Assembly (NCBI GenBank): GCA_027490345.1
Contig: JAIXYF010000017.1
Span: forward strand, 1 to 12,808
DNA length: 12,808 bases
Direction of reading: 5' to 3'
Source: Novosphingobium sp.
GTDB taxonomy: Bacteria; Pseudomonadota; Alphaproteobacteria; Sphingomonadales; Sphingomonadaceae
Shown here: piece by piece, positions 5,464-12,808 of the stretch
How the letters are laid out: each line of letters starts with the position of its first letter
Position numbering within the stretch: the first letter of the stretch is position 1
Position numbers and translations under genes: made by a program
The notes under the pieces: generated by a model
Databases searched by the model: none
Seen by the model: only the letters and a program-made list of their open reading frames with translations
What the model was told of the DNA's origin: nothing

Positions 5464-6693
5464 TCAGATCGGATCGTCGAGCGAACGGGCCAGCGGGGTG
5501 AAGCTTTTCGGCCCGGCCTCGGTCATCACCCAGCAGTCTTCCAGACGCATCCCGAAGCCGCCCGGAAGATAAAGCCCCGGCTCGTTCGAAAAGCACATGC
5601 CAGGCATGAGCGGTGTGTGATCATTGCCGACGAGATAGGGGCTCTCATGCCCGTCCATCCCGATCCCGTGCCCCGCCCGGTGCGAAAGCCCCGGCAGCGC
5701 GAAGCCCGGCCCCCAGCCCTCGCGTTCATAGAAACGGCGCACCGCTGCATCGAGCGCGCTGACCGGCGTGCCCACTTTCGCCGCGCCAAACACCGCGTCC
5801 TGCCCGCGCCGGATCGTGTCCCAAACCTTGCGCTGCTGCGCGCTGGGTTCGCCAACCACGAAAGTGCGCGAAATGTCGGACTGGTAGTCTTCCACCACGC
5901 AGCCGCAATCCATCAGCACGACCGAGCCCTCGCGCACCACTTGCGACGTCTTCGAGCCATGCGGATAGGCGCTCGCCTCGTTCAGCAGCACCAGCGCAAA
6001 GTCGCTCGCACCGCCCATCCGCGTCGTCGCAGCGCTTACAACTGCGCTGATATCGCCTGCGCTCATGCCCGGCTGCACCGCGGCGCGCGCTTCCTTCAGC
6101 GCCGCCAGCGTGATTGCATTGGCAATCCGCATCAGCGCCAGCTCTGCCGGAGACTTGATCTGGCGGCAGGCATTGACCAGCCCGGCCCCCGAAACCACCG
6201 CGAACTTGCCCTCGCGCGCCAGCCCTTCGGTGATGAACGCCCGCGTGGTCTGCTCCACAGCAACCGGCCCGGCGCTGCCCTTCAGCGCATCGGCAATGAG
6301 CGCAAAGGGGCTGGCATCCTCGTGCCAGGTGCGCAGATCAGCCGGAACTGCCAGTGTCTCCTGCACCGAAGGCGCCTCAAAAAACGGCGTGACCACGATC
6401 AGCTGGCCGCTGGCGGGGATCACTGCCGCCGTGATCCGTTCGGATCGCCACCAGCGCACCCCGGTGAAATAGGTCAGGCTGCTGCCGCTTTCCACCAGCA
6501 GCGCGGCCACGCCCTGCGCCTGCATCAGTGCTTGCACTTTGGCGATCCGCGCCATGCGCTCTGCCGCCGTAATCGGCACTGCCGCATCGGCCAGCCGCGC
6601 GGATGGCGCCGCCGCCCGCACGGGCAAGCCGCCCAGCAGCGCCATGCCGCCCGCCCCTGCCAGCACCGCGCGCCGAGAGAAACCGCCGCTCAT
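5464..6693 (-). CDS. Tat-exported M24 family metallopeptidase (Xaa-Pro aminopeptidase-like)
   Basis: The 409-residue product has the two-part creatinase/prolidase build: an N-terminal domain (about 40-175) and a C-terminal pita-bread catalytic domain (about 180-400). All five metal ligands are seen: D262 (MDCGCV), D273 (YQSDISRTF), H342 (RAGHGIG), E371 (SNEPGLYLP) and E385 (MRLEDCW). The family removes N-terminal residues ahead of proline or splits X-Pro dipeptides. The N-terminus has a twin-arginine signal (SRRAVLAGAGG, 6-16), a hydrophobic stretch and an RAAA site near 26-29, so it should be exported folded to the periplasm. ATG 6693 overlaps the upstream DUF2256 stop as ATGA, which with the Tat motif fixes the start. 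holC begins 7 bases downstream. The exact substrate cannot be told from sequence. Confidence 0.93.
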   Translation of the reverse strand: MSGGFSRRAVLAGAGGMALLGGLPVRAAAPSARLADAAVPITAAERMARIAKVQALMQAQGVAALLVESGSSLTYFTGVRWWRSERITAAVIPASGQLIVVTPFFEAPSVQETLAVPADLRTWHEDASPFALIADALKGSAGPVAVEQTTRAFITEGLAREGKFAVVSGAGLVNACRQIKSPAELALMRIANAITLAALKEARAAVQPGMSAGDISAVVSAATTRMGGASDFALVLLNEASAYPHGSKTSQVVREGSVVLMDCGCVVEDYQSDISRTFVVGEPSAQQRKVWDTIRRGQDAVFGAAKVGTPVSALDAAVRRFYEREGWGPGFALPGLSHRAGHGIGMDGHESPYLVGNDHTPLMPGMCFSNEPGLYLPGGFGMRLEDCWVMTEAGPKSFTPLARSLDDPI

Positions 6694-6842
6694 GCCGTCT
6701 TGCCCTTGCCGCTGCGGCAGCGATCCGAACAGAACTTCACGTTGTCCCAATCGCGCTCCCACTTCTTGCGCCACGCGAAAGGGAGGCCGCAAGCGGCGCA
6801 GAGCTTGCTGGGCAAGTCCGCCTTGCGGCGCATCTTGGGCAT
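6690..6842 (-). CDS. DUF2256 zinc-ribbon small protein
   Basis: This 50-residue gene is easily missed for size. It reads MPKMRRKADLPSKLC, AACGLPFAWRKKWERDW, DNVKFCSDRCR and a basic GKGKTA tail. Cysteines at 15, 18, 38 and 42 (CxxC, 19 residues, CxxxC) make a probable one-zinc ribbon. The FxWRKKWxxxWxxVxxCSxxCR pattern is that of the DUF2256 family, whose function I do not know. Its ATG overlaps the pepA stop by one base (TGATG, 6844-6840), and its own stop overlaps the next start by four (ATGA, 6693-6690), so it is probably translated by coupling. A second in-frame ATG at 6833 is possible. The small basic zinc protein could bind nucleic acid, which is inference only. Confidence 0.93.
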   Translation of the reverse strand: MPKMRRKADLPSKLCAACGLPFAWRKKWERDWDNVKFCSDRCRSGKGKTA

Positions 6843-8314
6843 CAGCTTTCCAGCACGTCGCGCACGTAGCGATCCAGCAGCCGCACGCCAAAGCCGGTCG
6901 CGCCCTTGTCATGCGTCGCGCCGGGCTTGTCGATCCACACCGTGCCCGCGATATCGAGGTGCGCCCAAGCCACGCCCTTGTCCACAAAGCGCTGGATGAA
7001 CTGCGCCGCGGTGATCGAGCCGCCATAGCGCGGGCCGACGTTCTTCATGTCGGCAATCGGGCTGTCGATCAGCTTGTCGTAAGCCGCGCCCAGCGGGAAG
7101 CGCCAAAGGCTGTCGCCGCTCGCCTTGCCTGCCGCATCGAGCTGGCTGGCGAGGAGATCGTCATTGCAGAACATGCCTGCATGTTCATGTCCCAGCGATA
7201 TGATGATCGCGCCGGTCAGCGTGGCCAGATCGATGATCGTGGCGGGCGCATATTCCTTCTGCACCCACGTAACGGCATCGCACAGCACCAGCCGCCCTTC
7301 GGCATCGGTGTTGATCACTTCCACCGTCTGGCCCGACATTGTGGTGACGACATCGCCCGGGCGCTGCGCATTGCCATCGGGCATGTTTTCAACAAGGCCG
7401 CACACGCCGATCACATCCGCCTGCGCCTTGCGCCGCGCCAGCGCGAGCATCGTGCCCGCCACCGCGCCTGCGCCGCCCATGTCCCACTTCATGTCTTCCA
7501 TGCCGCCTGCGGGCTTGATCGAGATGCCGCCGGTATCGAACGTCACACCCTTGCCCACGAACGCCGTGGGGCGCGCACCCGCCTTGCCCTTCCAGCGCAT
7601 GGCCAGGATCTGCGGCTCGCGCACCGAACCTTGCGCCACGCCCAGTAGCGCGCCCATGCCCAGCGACGCCATGTCTTCGCGCCCCAGCACCACGATCTCG
7701 ACGCCCGTGCCTGCCAGCCGCGCCTTGCAGCGCTCCACGAAGCTGGCCGGATAAATCACGTTGGCAGGCTCGGTGACGAGTTCGCGAGTAAACTCCACGC
7801 CTTCGGCAATCGCCGCTTCGGTTTCCCACAGCGCTTCGGTGCCATCGGGCGCGCTCACCGCCACGATCTTGGCCAGCGAAGGCTTCTGTTCATCGCTCAG
7901 CTTGGTGCGGTAGACATCGTGCCGCCATGCGCGCAGCCGCGCCGCCAGCAGGACGGCGGCTGCCTCCTCAGGCGCAAGGCCGCTGCCTGCAAAGTCGATG
8001 GCCAGCTCGGTCTCGCCCGAGGTGAGGTACTTCGCAGTGATGGCGCCGCCTGCGCGTTCCAGCGCGGCCATGCGTCCAGCCCCGTTCGGTTCGCCGATCC
8101 CGGCGAAAGCAAGGCGCGCCGCGCCATCACCCGCTGGCACCAGCACATCGAACAGTTGCCCGGCCTTGCCGGTAAAGCGCGCCGCAGCCGCAGCCGCCTG
8201 CACCAGCGCGCCTGCATCGGCGGGCAGGCCGTCCTGCACCACCAGCTTGGCAACGAGGCCCAGCTTGGCAAGAGGGGGAAGGGCCGTATCGGCGGCGGCG
8301 AATGCAATGATCAT
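6842..8314 (-). CDS. pepA: Leucyl aminopeptidase (M17 family)
   Basis: PepA removes N-terminal residues, preferentially leucine, from peptides in the cytosol, usually as a hexamer with two metal ions per subunit. The 490-residue product has a variable N-terminal domain (1-165) and the full catalytic domain. K255 and D260 (VGKGVTFDTGG), K267 and D278 (MKWDMGGAG), and the M17 signature NTDAEGRL (335-342) with D337, E339 and R341 are all present. In some bacteria PepA also binds DNA; nothing here tests that. ATG 8314 has AGGAG six bases upstream and gives the usual MIIAF-type start; the nine-residue upstream extension lacks this. It heads a tightly packed minus-strand run and is divergent from lptD. 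Confidence 0.97.
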   Translation of the reverse strand: MIIAFAAADTALPPLAKLGLVAKLVVQDGLPADAGALVQAAAAAARFTGKAGQLFDVLVPAGDGAARLAFAGIGEPNGAGRMAALERAGGAITAKYLTSGETELAIDFAGSGLAPEEAAAVLLAARLRAWRHDVYRTKLSDEQKPSLAKIVAVSAPDGTEALWETEAAIAEGVEFTRELVTEPANVIYPASFVERCKARLAGTGVEIVVLGREDMASLGMGALLGVAQGSVREPQILAMRWKGKAGARPTAFVGKGVTFDTGGISIKPAGGMEDMKWDMGGAGAVAGTMLALARRKAQADVIGVCGLVENMPDGNAQRPGDVVTTMSGQTVEVINTDAEGRLVLCDAVTWVQKEYAPATIIDLATLTGAIIISLGHEHAGMFCNDDLLASQLDAAGKASGDSLWRFPLGAAYDKLIDSPIADMKNVGPRYGGSITAAQFIQRFVDKGVAWAHLDIAGTVWIDKPGATHDKGATGFGVRLLDRYVRDVLES

Positions 8315-8416
8315 GAAAGGCTCCTGCCGGAAAAAGGGCACACCCCGAAGGCTTAGGCGAGCCCGAGGCGAATTGTGGGTTTGCAGTTAAGCGGCACCGG
8401 TGCGATAGGCAAGGCC
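8315..8416. promoter_or_regulatory. Divergent promoter region between pepA and lptD
   Basis: Only 102 bases separate the two divergent starts, so promoters for the pepA run and the lptD-surA-pdxA run must lie here or overlap the coding ends. On the plus strand TTGCAG (8381-8386) and GATAGG (8404-8409) are exactly 17 bases apart, but each matches consensus at only about half its positions. No clear -10 is seen for pepA. No operator palindrome was recognised. Confidence 0.4.
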
Positions 8417-10741
8417 ATGCGAGCCCCCGCGCGGCCCTTGCCGCAAGCCTTGTCCCGATGCTTGCGGCGTGCGCGCGTCGCTGCCTTCCGCCCGACCTGC
8501 GGCGTGATCGGCGCGCTGGCGCTGGGCCCATTGGCACTGGGCCCATTGGCACTGGGCGCCACGCAAGCCGCGGCGCAGCCGGTGGCTGCTCCGCCCGCTC
8601 CGTCGCCTCTAGAGGCAAGCCCTGCGCCTGAAATCCGCTTTCAGGCAGACCGGGTCAGCTATGCCAGCGATGCCGAGGCAATCACCGCCACCGGCAATGT
8701 CGTCCTGCGCCGCGAAGATCAGACCGTGCGGGCCGATGCCGTCACGTGGAACCGCAAGACCGGCACGATTGAGGCCAGTGGCAATATCCGCTTCGTCGAT
8801 GATACCGGCAATGTGCTGTATACCGACAAGGTCGAGCTGACCGACGCGCTGAAGGCCGGGGCCATCGAAGACATGCTGCTGGTGCTGCGTCAGGGCGGCC
8901 GCCTTGCCGCGCGCAGCGGTGAACGGGCGCCCAATGGCGACATGCTGCTTCACGATGCCGCCTTTTCCGGCTGCGCGGTGGAAGACGAAGATGGCTGCGC
9001 GCGGCGGCCGAGCTGGGAAGTCACCGCTGCTGCAGTCACTTACGATGCCAAGGATCAGCGCGTCCGCTATAAAGGCGCCTTGCTGCGGGTGTTCGGCTTG
9101 CCGATCCTGCCGCTGCCCGGCCTTGCCCACACCTCGGATTTCCGTGCGGAAAGCGGGCTGCTGATCCCCGATTTCCGCTTCAGCGCGGCCAATGGCGCGC
9201 AGATCAGCGATACGTATTACTGGCGCCTCGCCAACAACAAGGATCTGGCGCTCACCGGCTCGATCTTCACCGGCGCGCTGCCGATGATCTCGGCCCGATA
9301 CCGCCAGCTGACGGACAAGGGCGCCTTCCAGACCACCGCCTATCTCACCCGCAGCGCGCGCATCAATATCGGCAGCGGCGCCATCACCACGGGCAACGCG
9401 CAGGAACAGGTGTTCCGCGGCTATGTTGAGGCGAATGGCCGCTTTCAGTTCAACCAGAACTGGAGCCTGACCGGCTATGGCCGGTATGCCAGCGATCGCA
9501 CGTTCCTGCGCCGCTATGATATCAGCCGCGACGACCGCCTGCGCTCGACCATCAATCTGGAACGCGCGGGGGCAGACAGCTATTTCAGCCTTGCTGGCTG
9601 GGCGGTGCAGACGCTGCGCAGTGGCGACAGTCAGGGGCTGGTCCCCATCGCCATTCCGGCGCTCGAATATCGCCGCCGCCTCGTCCCGCCGGTGAGCGGC
9701 GGCAAGCTCGAAGTGCAGGTCAACAGCCTCGCGCTCACCCGCCGCACCGGGCAGGATACGCAGCGCGCCTTTGCCAAGGCGCAATGGGATCTGCGTACGA
9801 TCACGCGCTTGGGGCAGGAGATCACGTTCACCGCGCTGGCGCGCGGCGATGTCTATCATTCGCGCCAGAATGCCCTCACCACCACGGCGCTCTATCGGGG
9901 CCTGCCCGGCTGGCAGGGGCGCGGCATCGTCACCGGGGCGGTCGATATCAAGTGGCCCTTCGTGGGCTCGGCGCTGGGCGGCACACAAGTGTTCACGCCC
10001 CGCGTGCAGTTCGTCGCGATCCCCAGCGTGCGCAATCTGGCCATTCCCAACGAGGATTCGCGCTCGGTCGAACTGGAGGACTCCAACCTCTTCGCGCTCA
10101 ACCGTTTCCCCGGCTACGACCGGATCGAGGACGGCGTGCGCGTTACCTACGGCGCAGACTGGCAGCTGACCCGGCCCGGCTGGCGCGTGCTGACCAACAT
10201 CGGCCAGAGCTACCGTCTTTCCACCCAGAAAACCCTGCTGCCCGATGGCACGGGTCTTTCCGCGCGTGTTTCGGATATCGTCGGCCGCACTGAACTCAGG
10301 TTCCGCGATGTGGTCCAGTTCACCCACCGCTTCCGGCTCGACAAGGACAGCCTGAAGCTGCGGCGCAACGAATTCGATGCCACGATCGGCAACCACCGCA
10401 CCTATGCCGAAATCGGCTACCTCAGGCTCAACCGCGATATTCCCGCGACTTTCGAGGATCTGCGCGACCGCGAGGAGCTGCGCCTTTCGGGCCGCGTAGC
10501 CTTTGCGCGGCGCTGGTCGGTGTTCGGCTCGGCCGTGGCCAACCTCACCAGCCGGGTGGATGATCCGACCAAGACGAAGAACGGCTTCGAGATGCTGCGC
10601 CACAGGCTCGGCTTTGCCTATGACGACGATTGCCTCGATCTCGCACTCACCTGGCGGCGGGACTATATCACCAACGGCGATGCCACGCGCGGCAACACGA
10701 TCCAGTTCAACATCGCCTTCAAGGGGCTTGGCGTCCGGTAG
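8417..10741 (+). CDS. lptD: LPS-assembly outer membrane protein LptD
   Basis: LptD, with lipoprotein LptE, receives lipopolysaccharide from the periplasmic LptA bridge and places it in the outer leaflet. The 774-residue product has a long basic signal region ending near A53 (TQAAA|Q). An LptA-like OstA domain follows (about 72-175: IRFQADRVSYASD, ITATGNVVLRRED, IEASGNIRFVD). Then come the linker LRVFGLPILPLPGLAHTSD and a C-terminal barrel rich in aromatic/Arg alternating strands to IQFNIAFKGLGVR. Cysteines lie at 186, 194 (SGCAVEDEDGC) and 739 (DDDCLD), fewer than the four of E. coli. ATG 8417 gives a basic signal-peptide start; a GTG at 8375 is the other candidate. Tandem LGPLA units fill the signal core. 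surA and pdxA follow in the conserved order. Confidence 0.95.
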   Translation: MRAPARPLPQALSRCLRRARVAAFRPTCGVIGALALGPLALGPLALGATQAAAQPVAAPPAPSPLEASPAPEIRFQADRVSYASDAEAITATGNVVLRREDQTVRADAVTWNRKTGTIEASGNIRFVDDTGNVLYTDKVELTDALKAGAIEDMLLVLRQGGRLAARSGERAPNGDMLLHDAAFSGCAVEDEDGCARRPSWEVTAAAVTYDAKDQRVRYKGALLRVFGLPILPLPGLAHTSDFRAESGLLIPDFRFSAANGAQISDTYYWRLANNKDLALTGSIFTGALPMISARYRQLTDKGAFQTTAYLTRSARINIGSGAITTGNAQEQVFRGYVEANGRFQFNQNWSLTGYGRYASDRTFLRRYDISRDDRLRSTINLERAGADSYFSLAGWAVQTLRSGDSQGLVPIAIPALEYRRRLVPPVSGGKLEVQVNSLALTRRTGQDTQRAFAKAQWDLRTITRLGQEITFTALARGDVYHSRQNALTTTALYRGLPGWQGRGIVTGAVDIKWPFVGSALGGTQVFTPRVQFVAIPSVRNLAIPNEDSRSVELEDSNLFALNRFPGYDRIEDGVRVTYGADWQLTRPGWRVLTNIGQSYRLSTQKTLLPDGTGLSARVSDIVGRTELRFRDVVQFTHRFRLDKDSLKLRRNEFDATIGNHRTYAEIGYLRLNRDIPATFEDLRDREELRLSGRVAFARRWSVFGSAVANLTSRVDDPTKTKNGFEMLRHRLGFAYDDDCLDLALTWRRDYITNGDATRGNTIQFNIAFKGLGVR
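8522..8557 (+). repeat. 15-base tandem repeat in the lptD signal-peptide core
   Basis: CTGGGCCCATTGGCA occurs twice head to tail (8522-8536 and 8537-8551), followed by a partial third copy CTGGGC (8552-8557). It is in frame, encoding LGPLA-LGPLA-LG at residues 36-47, the hydrophobic core of the signal peptide. The two full copies are identical at every base, including third positions, which points to recent duplication or slippage. Confidence 0.9.
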
Positions 10742-10924
10742 CGCCACTGGCCTCTCCCGGCCTGCTTCCGCTTCTCCTGCCGTTTTGCTTCCATCATTGC
10801 GGCAATCGGGCTATCGCCGCATCGCTCACGCTGGGTTCAGCCCGGCCATGCCAATGCATGGCGGCGTAGGGACCGTGTGGCAGGCCTGCCGGACGGGGCC
10901 GAACAACAGGAATATCGAACTGCC
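10742..10924 (+). other. lptD-surA intergenic region with small hairpins
   Basis: These 183 bases are longer than expected inside this operon. CCATGC (10846-10851) pairs with GCATGG (10856-10861) around CAAT. GGCAGGCCTGCC (10879-10890) is a perfect 12-base palindrome. A weaker CTGGG/CCCGG stem lies just before. No T-run follows any of them, so a terminator is unlikely. I see no convincing promoter or gene here. Confidence 0.45.
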
Positions 10925-12307
10925 ATGAAGACCGGGTTTCGCTTGTTTTCTGCTTCGGCTCGCGCCGCGCTTACCGTTGGTGCACTTGCCGTCGCCGTGG
11001 CTCCCATCATCGGTTCCGCCGCTCTGGCGCAAGGCCCGGCTGCCCTCGAAGCTGGCCCCACAGGCGGCGATCTCAATCTGCCTGCCAACCCCACGATCTT
11101 CGGCAAGGCCGATCCGCACTTGCGCCGCGCCACCGCCATCGTGAACGGCGAAATCATCACCGGAACCGATGTCGATCAGCGCCTCGCGCTCATCATCAGC
11201 GCCAATGGCGGCAAAGTCGCGCCCGAAGAAATGGAGCGTCTGCGCCTGCAGGTGCTACGCAACCTGATCGATGAAACACTTCAGATCCAGGAAGCCAAAG
11301 CCGCCACGGTCGATATCGACGAGGAGGAAGTCACCCAGACTTTCAACCGCGTGGCCCAGCAGAACTTCGGCCAGAACCCCGCCGCGCTCGAAAAGTACCT
11401 TGCCGGCATCGGCTCGTCCTCCGGCTCGCTCAAGCGCCAGATCAAGGGCGAACTGGCCTGGCAGCGCCTGCTGCGCCGCAATGTCCAGCCGTTCATCAAC
11501 GTCTCGGACGGTGAAGTGCGCGAAATGATGGACCGGCTCAAGGCGGCCAAGGGCACCGAGGAATACCGCATCGGCGAAATCTATCTGGCCGCCACGCAGG
11601 AAACCAAGCCGCAGGTTCTCGCCAACGCGGAAAAGATCCTCGAACAACTGAAGGGTGGCGGCAGCTTCGTCGCGTATGCCCGCCAGTATTCGCAGTCGTC
11701 CTCCGCGTCTGTCGGCGGTGATCTCGGCTGGATCCGCCTTGCCCAGCTGCCGCCCGAGCTGGCCACCCCCGCAGCGCAGATGGCCCCGGGCCAGCTGGTC
11801 GGCCCGATCGAACTGACCTCGGGCTTTTCGCTGCTTTATCTGATCGACAAGCGCCAGGTGCTCACCGCCGATCCGCGCGATGCGATCCTCAGCCTCAAGC
11901 AGATCTCGATCAGCTTCGCCAAGGGCACGCCTGAAAAGGATGGCGCCGCCCGCGCTTCTGCTTTCGCCAGTGCGGTCAAGCAGATCAAGGGCTGCGGCGC
12001 TGCCGAAGCCGCCGCCGCGCCGCTTGGCGCCACCGTCGTCGCCAACGATCAGATCCGCGTGAAAGATCTGCCGACCGCGCTGCAGGACACGATGCTCAAG
12101 CTTTCGGTCGGCGAAACCACCCCACCCTTCGGCTCGATCGAGGACGGCGTGCGCGTGCTCATGCTATGCGGCCGCGATGATCCCAAGGTGGAAAGCGGGC
12201 CGAACTTCGAGCAGCTTCAGTCGCAGATGGAGGACGACCGCGTCAACAAGCGCGCCCAGACCTACTTGCGCGATTTGCGCCGCGATGCGGTGATCGAATA
12301 CAATTGA
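10925..12307 (+). CDS. surA: Periplasmic chaperone / peptidyl-prolyl isomerase SurA
   Basis: SurA escorts unfolded beta-barrel proteins, LptD among them, across the periplasm to the BAM machine. The 460-residue product has a signal peptide ending ALA|Q at residue 35. The SurA N-terminal helical domain (about 67-205) includes AIVNGEIITGTDVDQRL and LRNLIDETLQIQEA. A clear parvulin domain follows (213-311) with YRIGEIYLA, FVAYARQYSQ and GGDLGWI (264-270). A second, more divergent parvulin-like segment (about 322-418) comes before the C-terminal helix. It is slightly longer than E. coli SurA (428). ATG 10925 was chosen because the signal peptide starts there (MKTGFRLF); the nearest purine-rich element, AGGAA at 10908-10912, is rather distant at 12 bases. 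pdxA starts 10 bases after its stop. Confidence 0.93.
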   Translation: MKTGFRLFSASARAALTVGALAVAVAPIIGSAALAQGPAALEAGPTGGDLNLPANPTIFGKADPHLRRATAIVNGEIITGTDVDQRLALIISANGGKVAPEEMERLRLQVLRNLIDETLQIQEAKAATVDIDEEEVTQTFNRVAQQNFGQNPAALEKYLAGIGSSSGSLKRQIKGELAWQRLLRRNVQPFINVSDGEVREMMDRLKAAKGTEEYRIGEIYLAATQETKPQVLANAEKILEQLKGGGSFVAYARQYSQSSSASVGGDLGWIRLAQLPPELATPAAQMAPGQLVGPIELTSGFSLLYLIDKRQVLTADPRDAILSLKQISISFAKGTPEKDGAARASAFASAVKQIKGCGAAEAAAAPLGATVVANDQIRVKDLPTALQDTMLKLSVGETTPPFGSIEDGVRVLMLCGRDDPKVESGPNFEQLQSQMEDDRVNKRAQTYLRDLRRDAVIEYN

Positions 12308-12317
12308 GGCCCGGGGC

Positions 12318-12808
12318 ATGAACCCGCCCCTGATGCCAGCGGTGGCGCCATCACTACCTCTGGCGATCAGCATCGGTGATCCCGCCGGTATCGGCCCGGA
12401 ATTGGTAGCCGCTGCGTGGGCCGCGCGCGAGGCCGAAGGGCTCCCTCCGTTTTTCGCGGTGGGCAACCGCGATATTGTCGAAGCCGCCGCCCGCAGCCGC
12501 GGCCTTGCCATCCCGGTCGTCGCCATCGCCGCGCCCGATGAAGCCGCCGCCGTATTCCCCCATGCGCTGCCTGTGCTCGATGTCGGCGCGTGCGCTTATG
12601 CGCCCGGCCAGCCCGATGATGCCGGGGCCGCGCTCGCCCTGCGCGCGCTCGAAGTGGCCGCCAGCCTTGTCCGCCAGAACGCTGCCGCCGCGCTCGTCAC
12701 CGGCCCTATCGCCAAGAGCCGCCTTGCCCGTATCGGCTTCACCCAGCCCGGGCAGACCGAATTCGTGGCCGAGGCCGGCGGCATCGCGGCCCAAAACGCG
12801 GTGATGAT
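12318..12808 (+). CDS. pdxA: 4-hydroxythreonine-4-phosphate dehydrogenase, 5' part (runs off window)
   Basis: PdxA oxidises 4-phosphohydroxy-L-threonine with NAD on the way to pyridoxal 5'-phosphate. Only the first 163 codons are in the window and the frame is open to the edge. The family N-terminus is plain: PLAISIGDPAGIGPEL, then FFAVGNRDIV, a GAALALRALEVA helix, and ALVTGPIAKSRLARIGF followed by PGQTEFVAEAGG. The motif that is usually GHTE reads GQTE here (Q146). GAGG (12306-12309), overlapping the surA stop, lies eight bases before ATG 12318, so the two are probably co-translated. A second ATG five codons in is possible. Position after lptD-surA is the conserved arrangement; ksgA would be expected next. 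Confidence 0.94.
   Translation, partial: MNPPLMPAVAPSLPLAISIGDPAGIGPELVAAAWAAREAEGLPPFFAVGNRDIVEAAARSRGLAIPVVAIAAPDEAAAVFPHALPVLDVGACAYAPGQPDDAGAALALRALEVAASLVRQNAAAALVTGPIAKSRLARIGFTQPGQTEFVAEAGGIAAQNAVM

Noticed and set aside
5617..6999. A 460-codon plus-strand frame opposite the M24 peptidase and DUF2256 genes
   Set aside because: It is H/R/Q/A-rich shadow sequence; the minus strand carries all catalytic residues of M24 and the zinc ribbon.
8609..10747. A 712-codon open frame on the minus strand opposite lptD
   Set aside because: Long antisense frames are expected in GC-rich DNA with strong third-position bias. The translation has no recognisable motif, whereas the plus strand encodes a clear LptD.
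10879..10890. GGCAGGCCTGCC palindrome as an operator or terminator
   Set aside because: Short GC palindromes arise often at this composition, and no T-run or second copy is seen; recorded only as part of the intergenic description.

Overview
The window looks like the chromosome of a GC-rich alphaproteobacterium, most likely a sphingomonad (Novosphingobium, Sphingobium or Erythrobacter type). The grounds are the very high GC with G/C-ending codons, the lptD-surA-pdxA order facing a divergent pepA, an alphaproteobacterial-style LptD, and an interspersed palindromic repeat of a kind common in sphingomonads. No phage, plasmid, CRISPR or complete insertion sequence is visible. It is mainly core housekeeping sequence with a few real oddities.

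Layout. (1) 1-2300, plus strand: purM and purN, successive-pathway enzymes of purine synthesis. They are separated by a 140-base palindromic repeat whose last bases form the ribosome binding site of purN. PurN is fused to a C-terminal MmcQ/YjbR-like domain. (2) 2319-2747, minus strand: a small exported protein with a coiled coil and a beta-rich tail, converging on purN. A divergent intergenic region separates it from an MFS transporter (2996-4144, plus). (3) 4145-4176: a short palindrome between the MFS gene and a convergent small SH3-like protein gene. (4) 4177-8314, minus strand: a gene run read right to left. It is pepA (leucyl aminopeptidase), a 50-residue DUF2256 zinc-ribbon protein, a Tat-exported M24 peptidase, holC (DNA polymerase III chi), ndk and the small SH3-like gene. 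The first four are tightly packed: TGATG and ATGA overlaps, then a 7-base gap. A good intrinsic terminator follows ndk. (5) 8417 to the right edge, plus strand: lptD, surA and the start of pdxA. This is the classic outer-membrane-biogenesis operon: LptD inserts LPS, SurA chaperones beta-barrel proteins including LptD, and PdxA makes a pyridoxal phosphate precursor.

The observations most worth a second look are an in-frame TAA at codon 14 of an otherwise intact holC, the PurN-YjbR fusion, and the repeat element that both supplies and can sequester the purN Shine-Dalgarno sequence. I found no convincing new multi-gene system. The unrecognised genes are the coiled-coil/beta exported protein and the 79-residue SH3-like protein.
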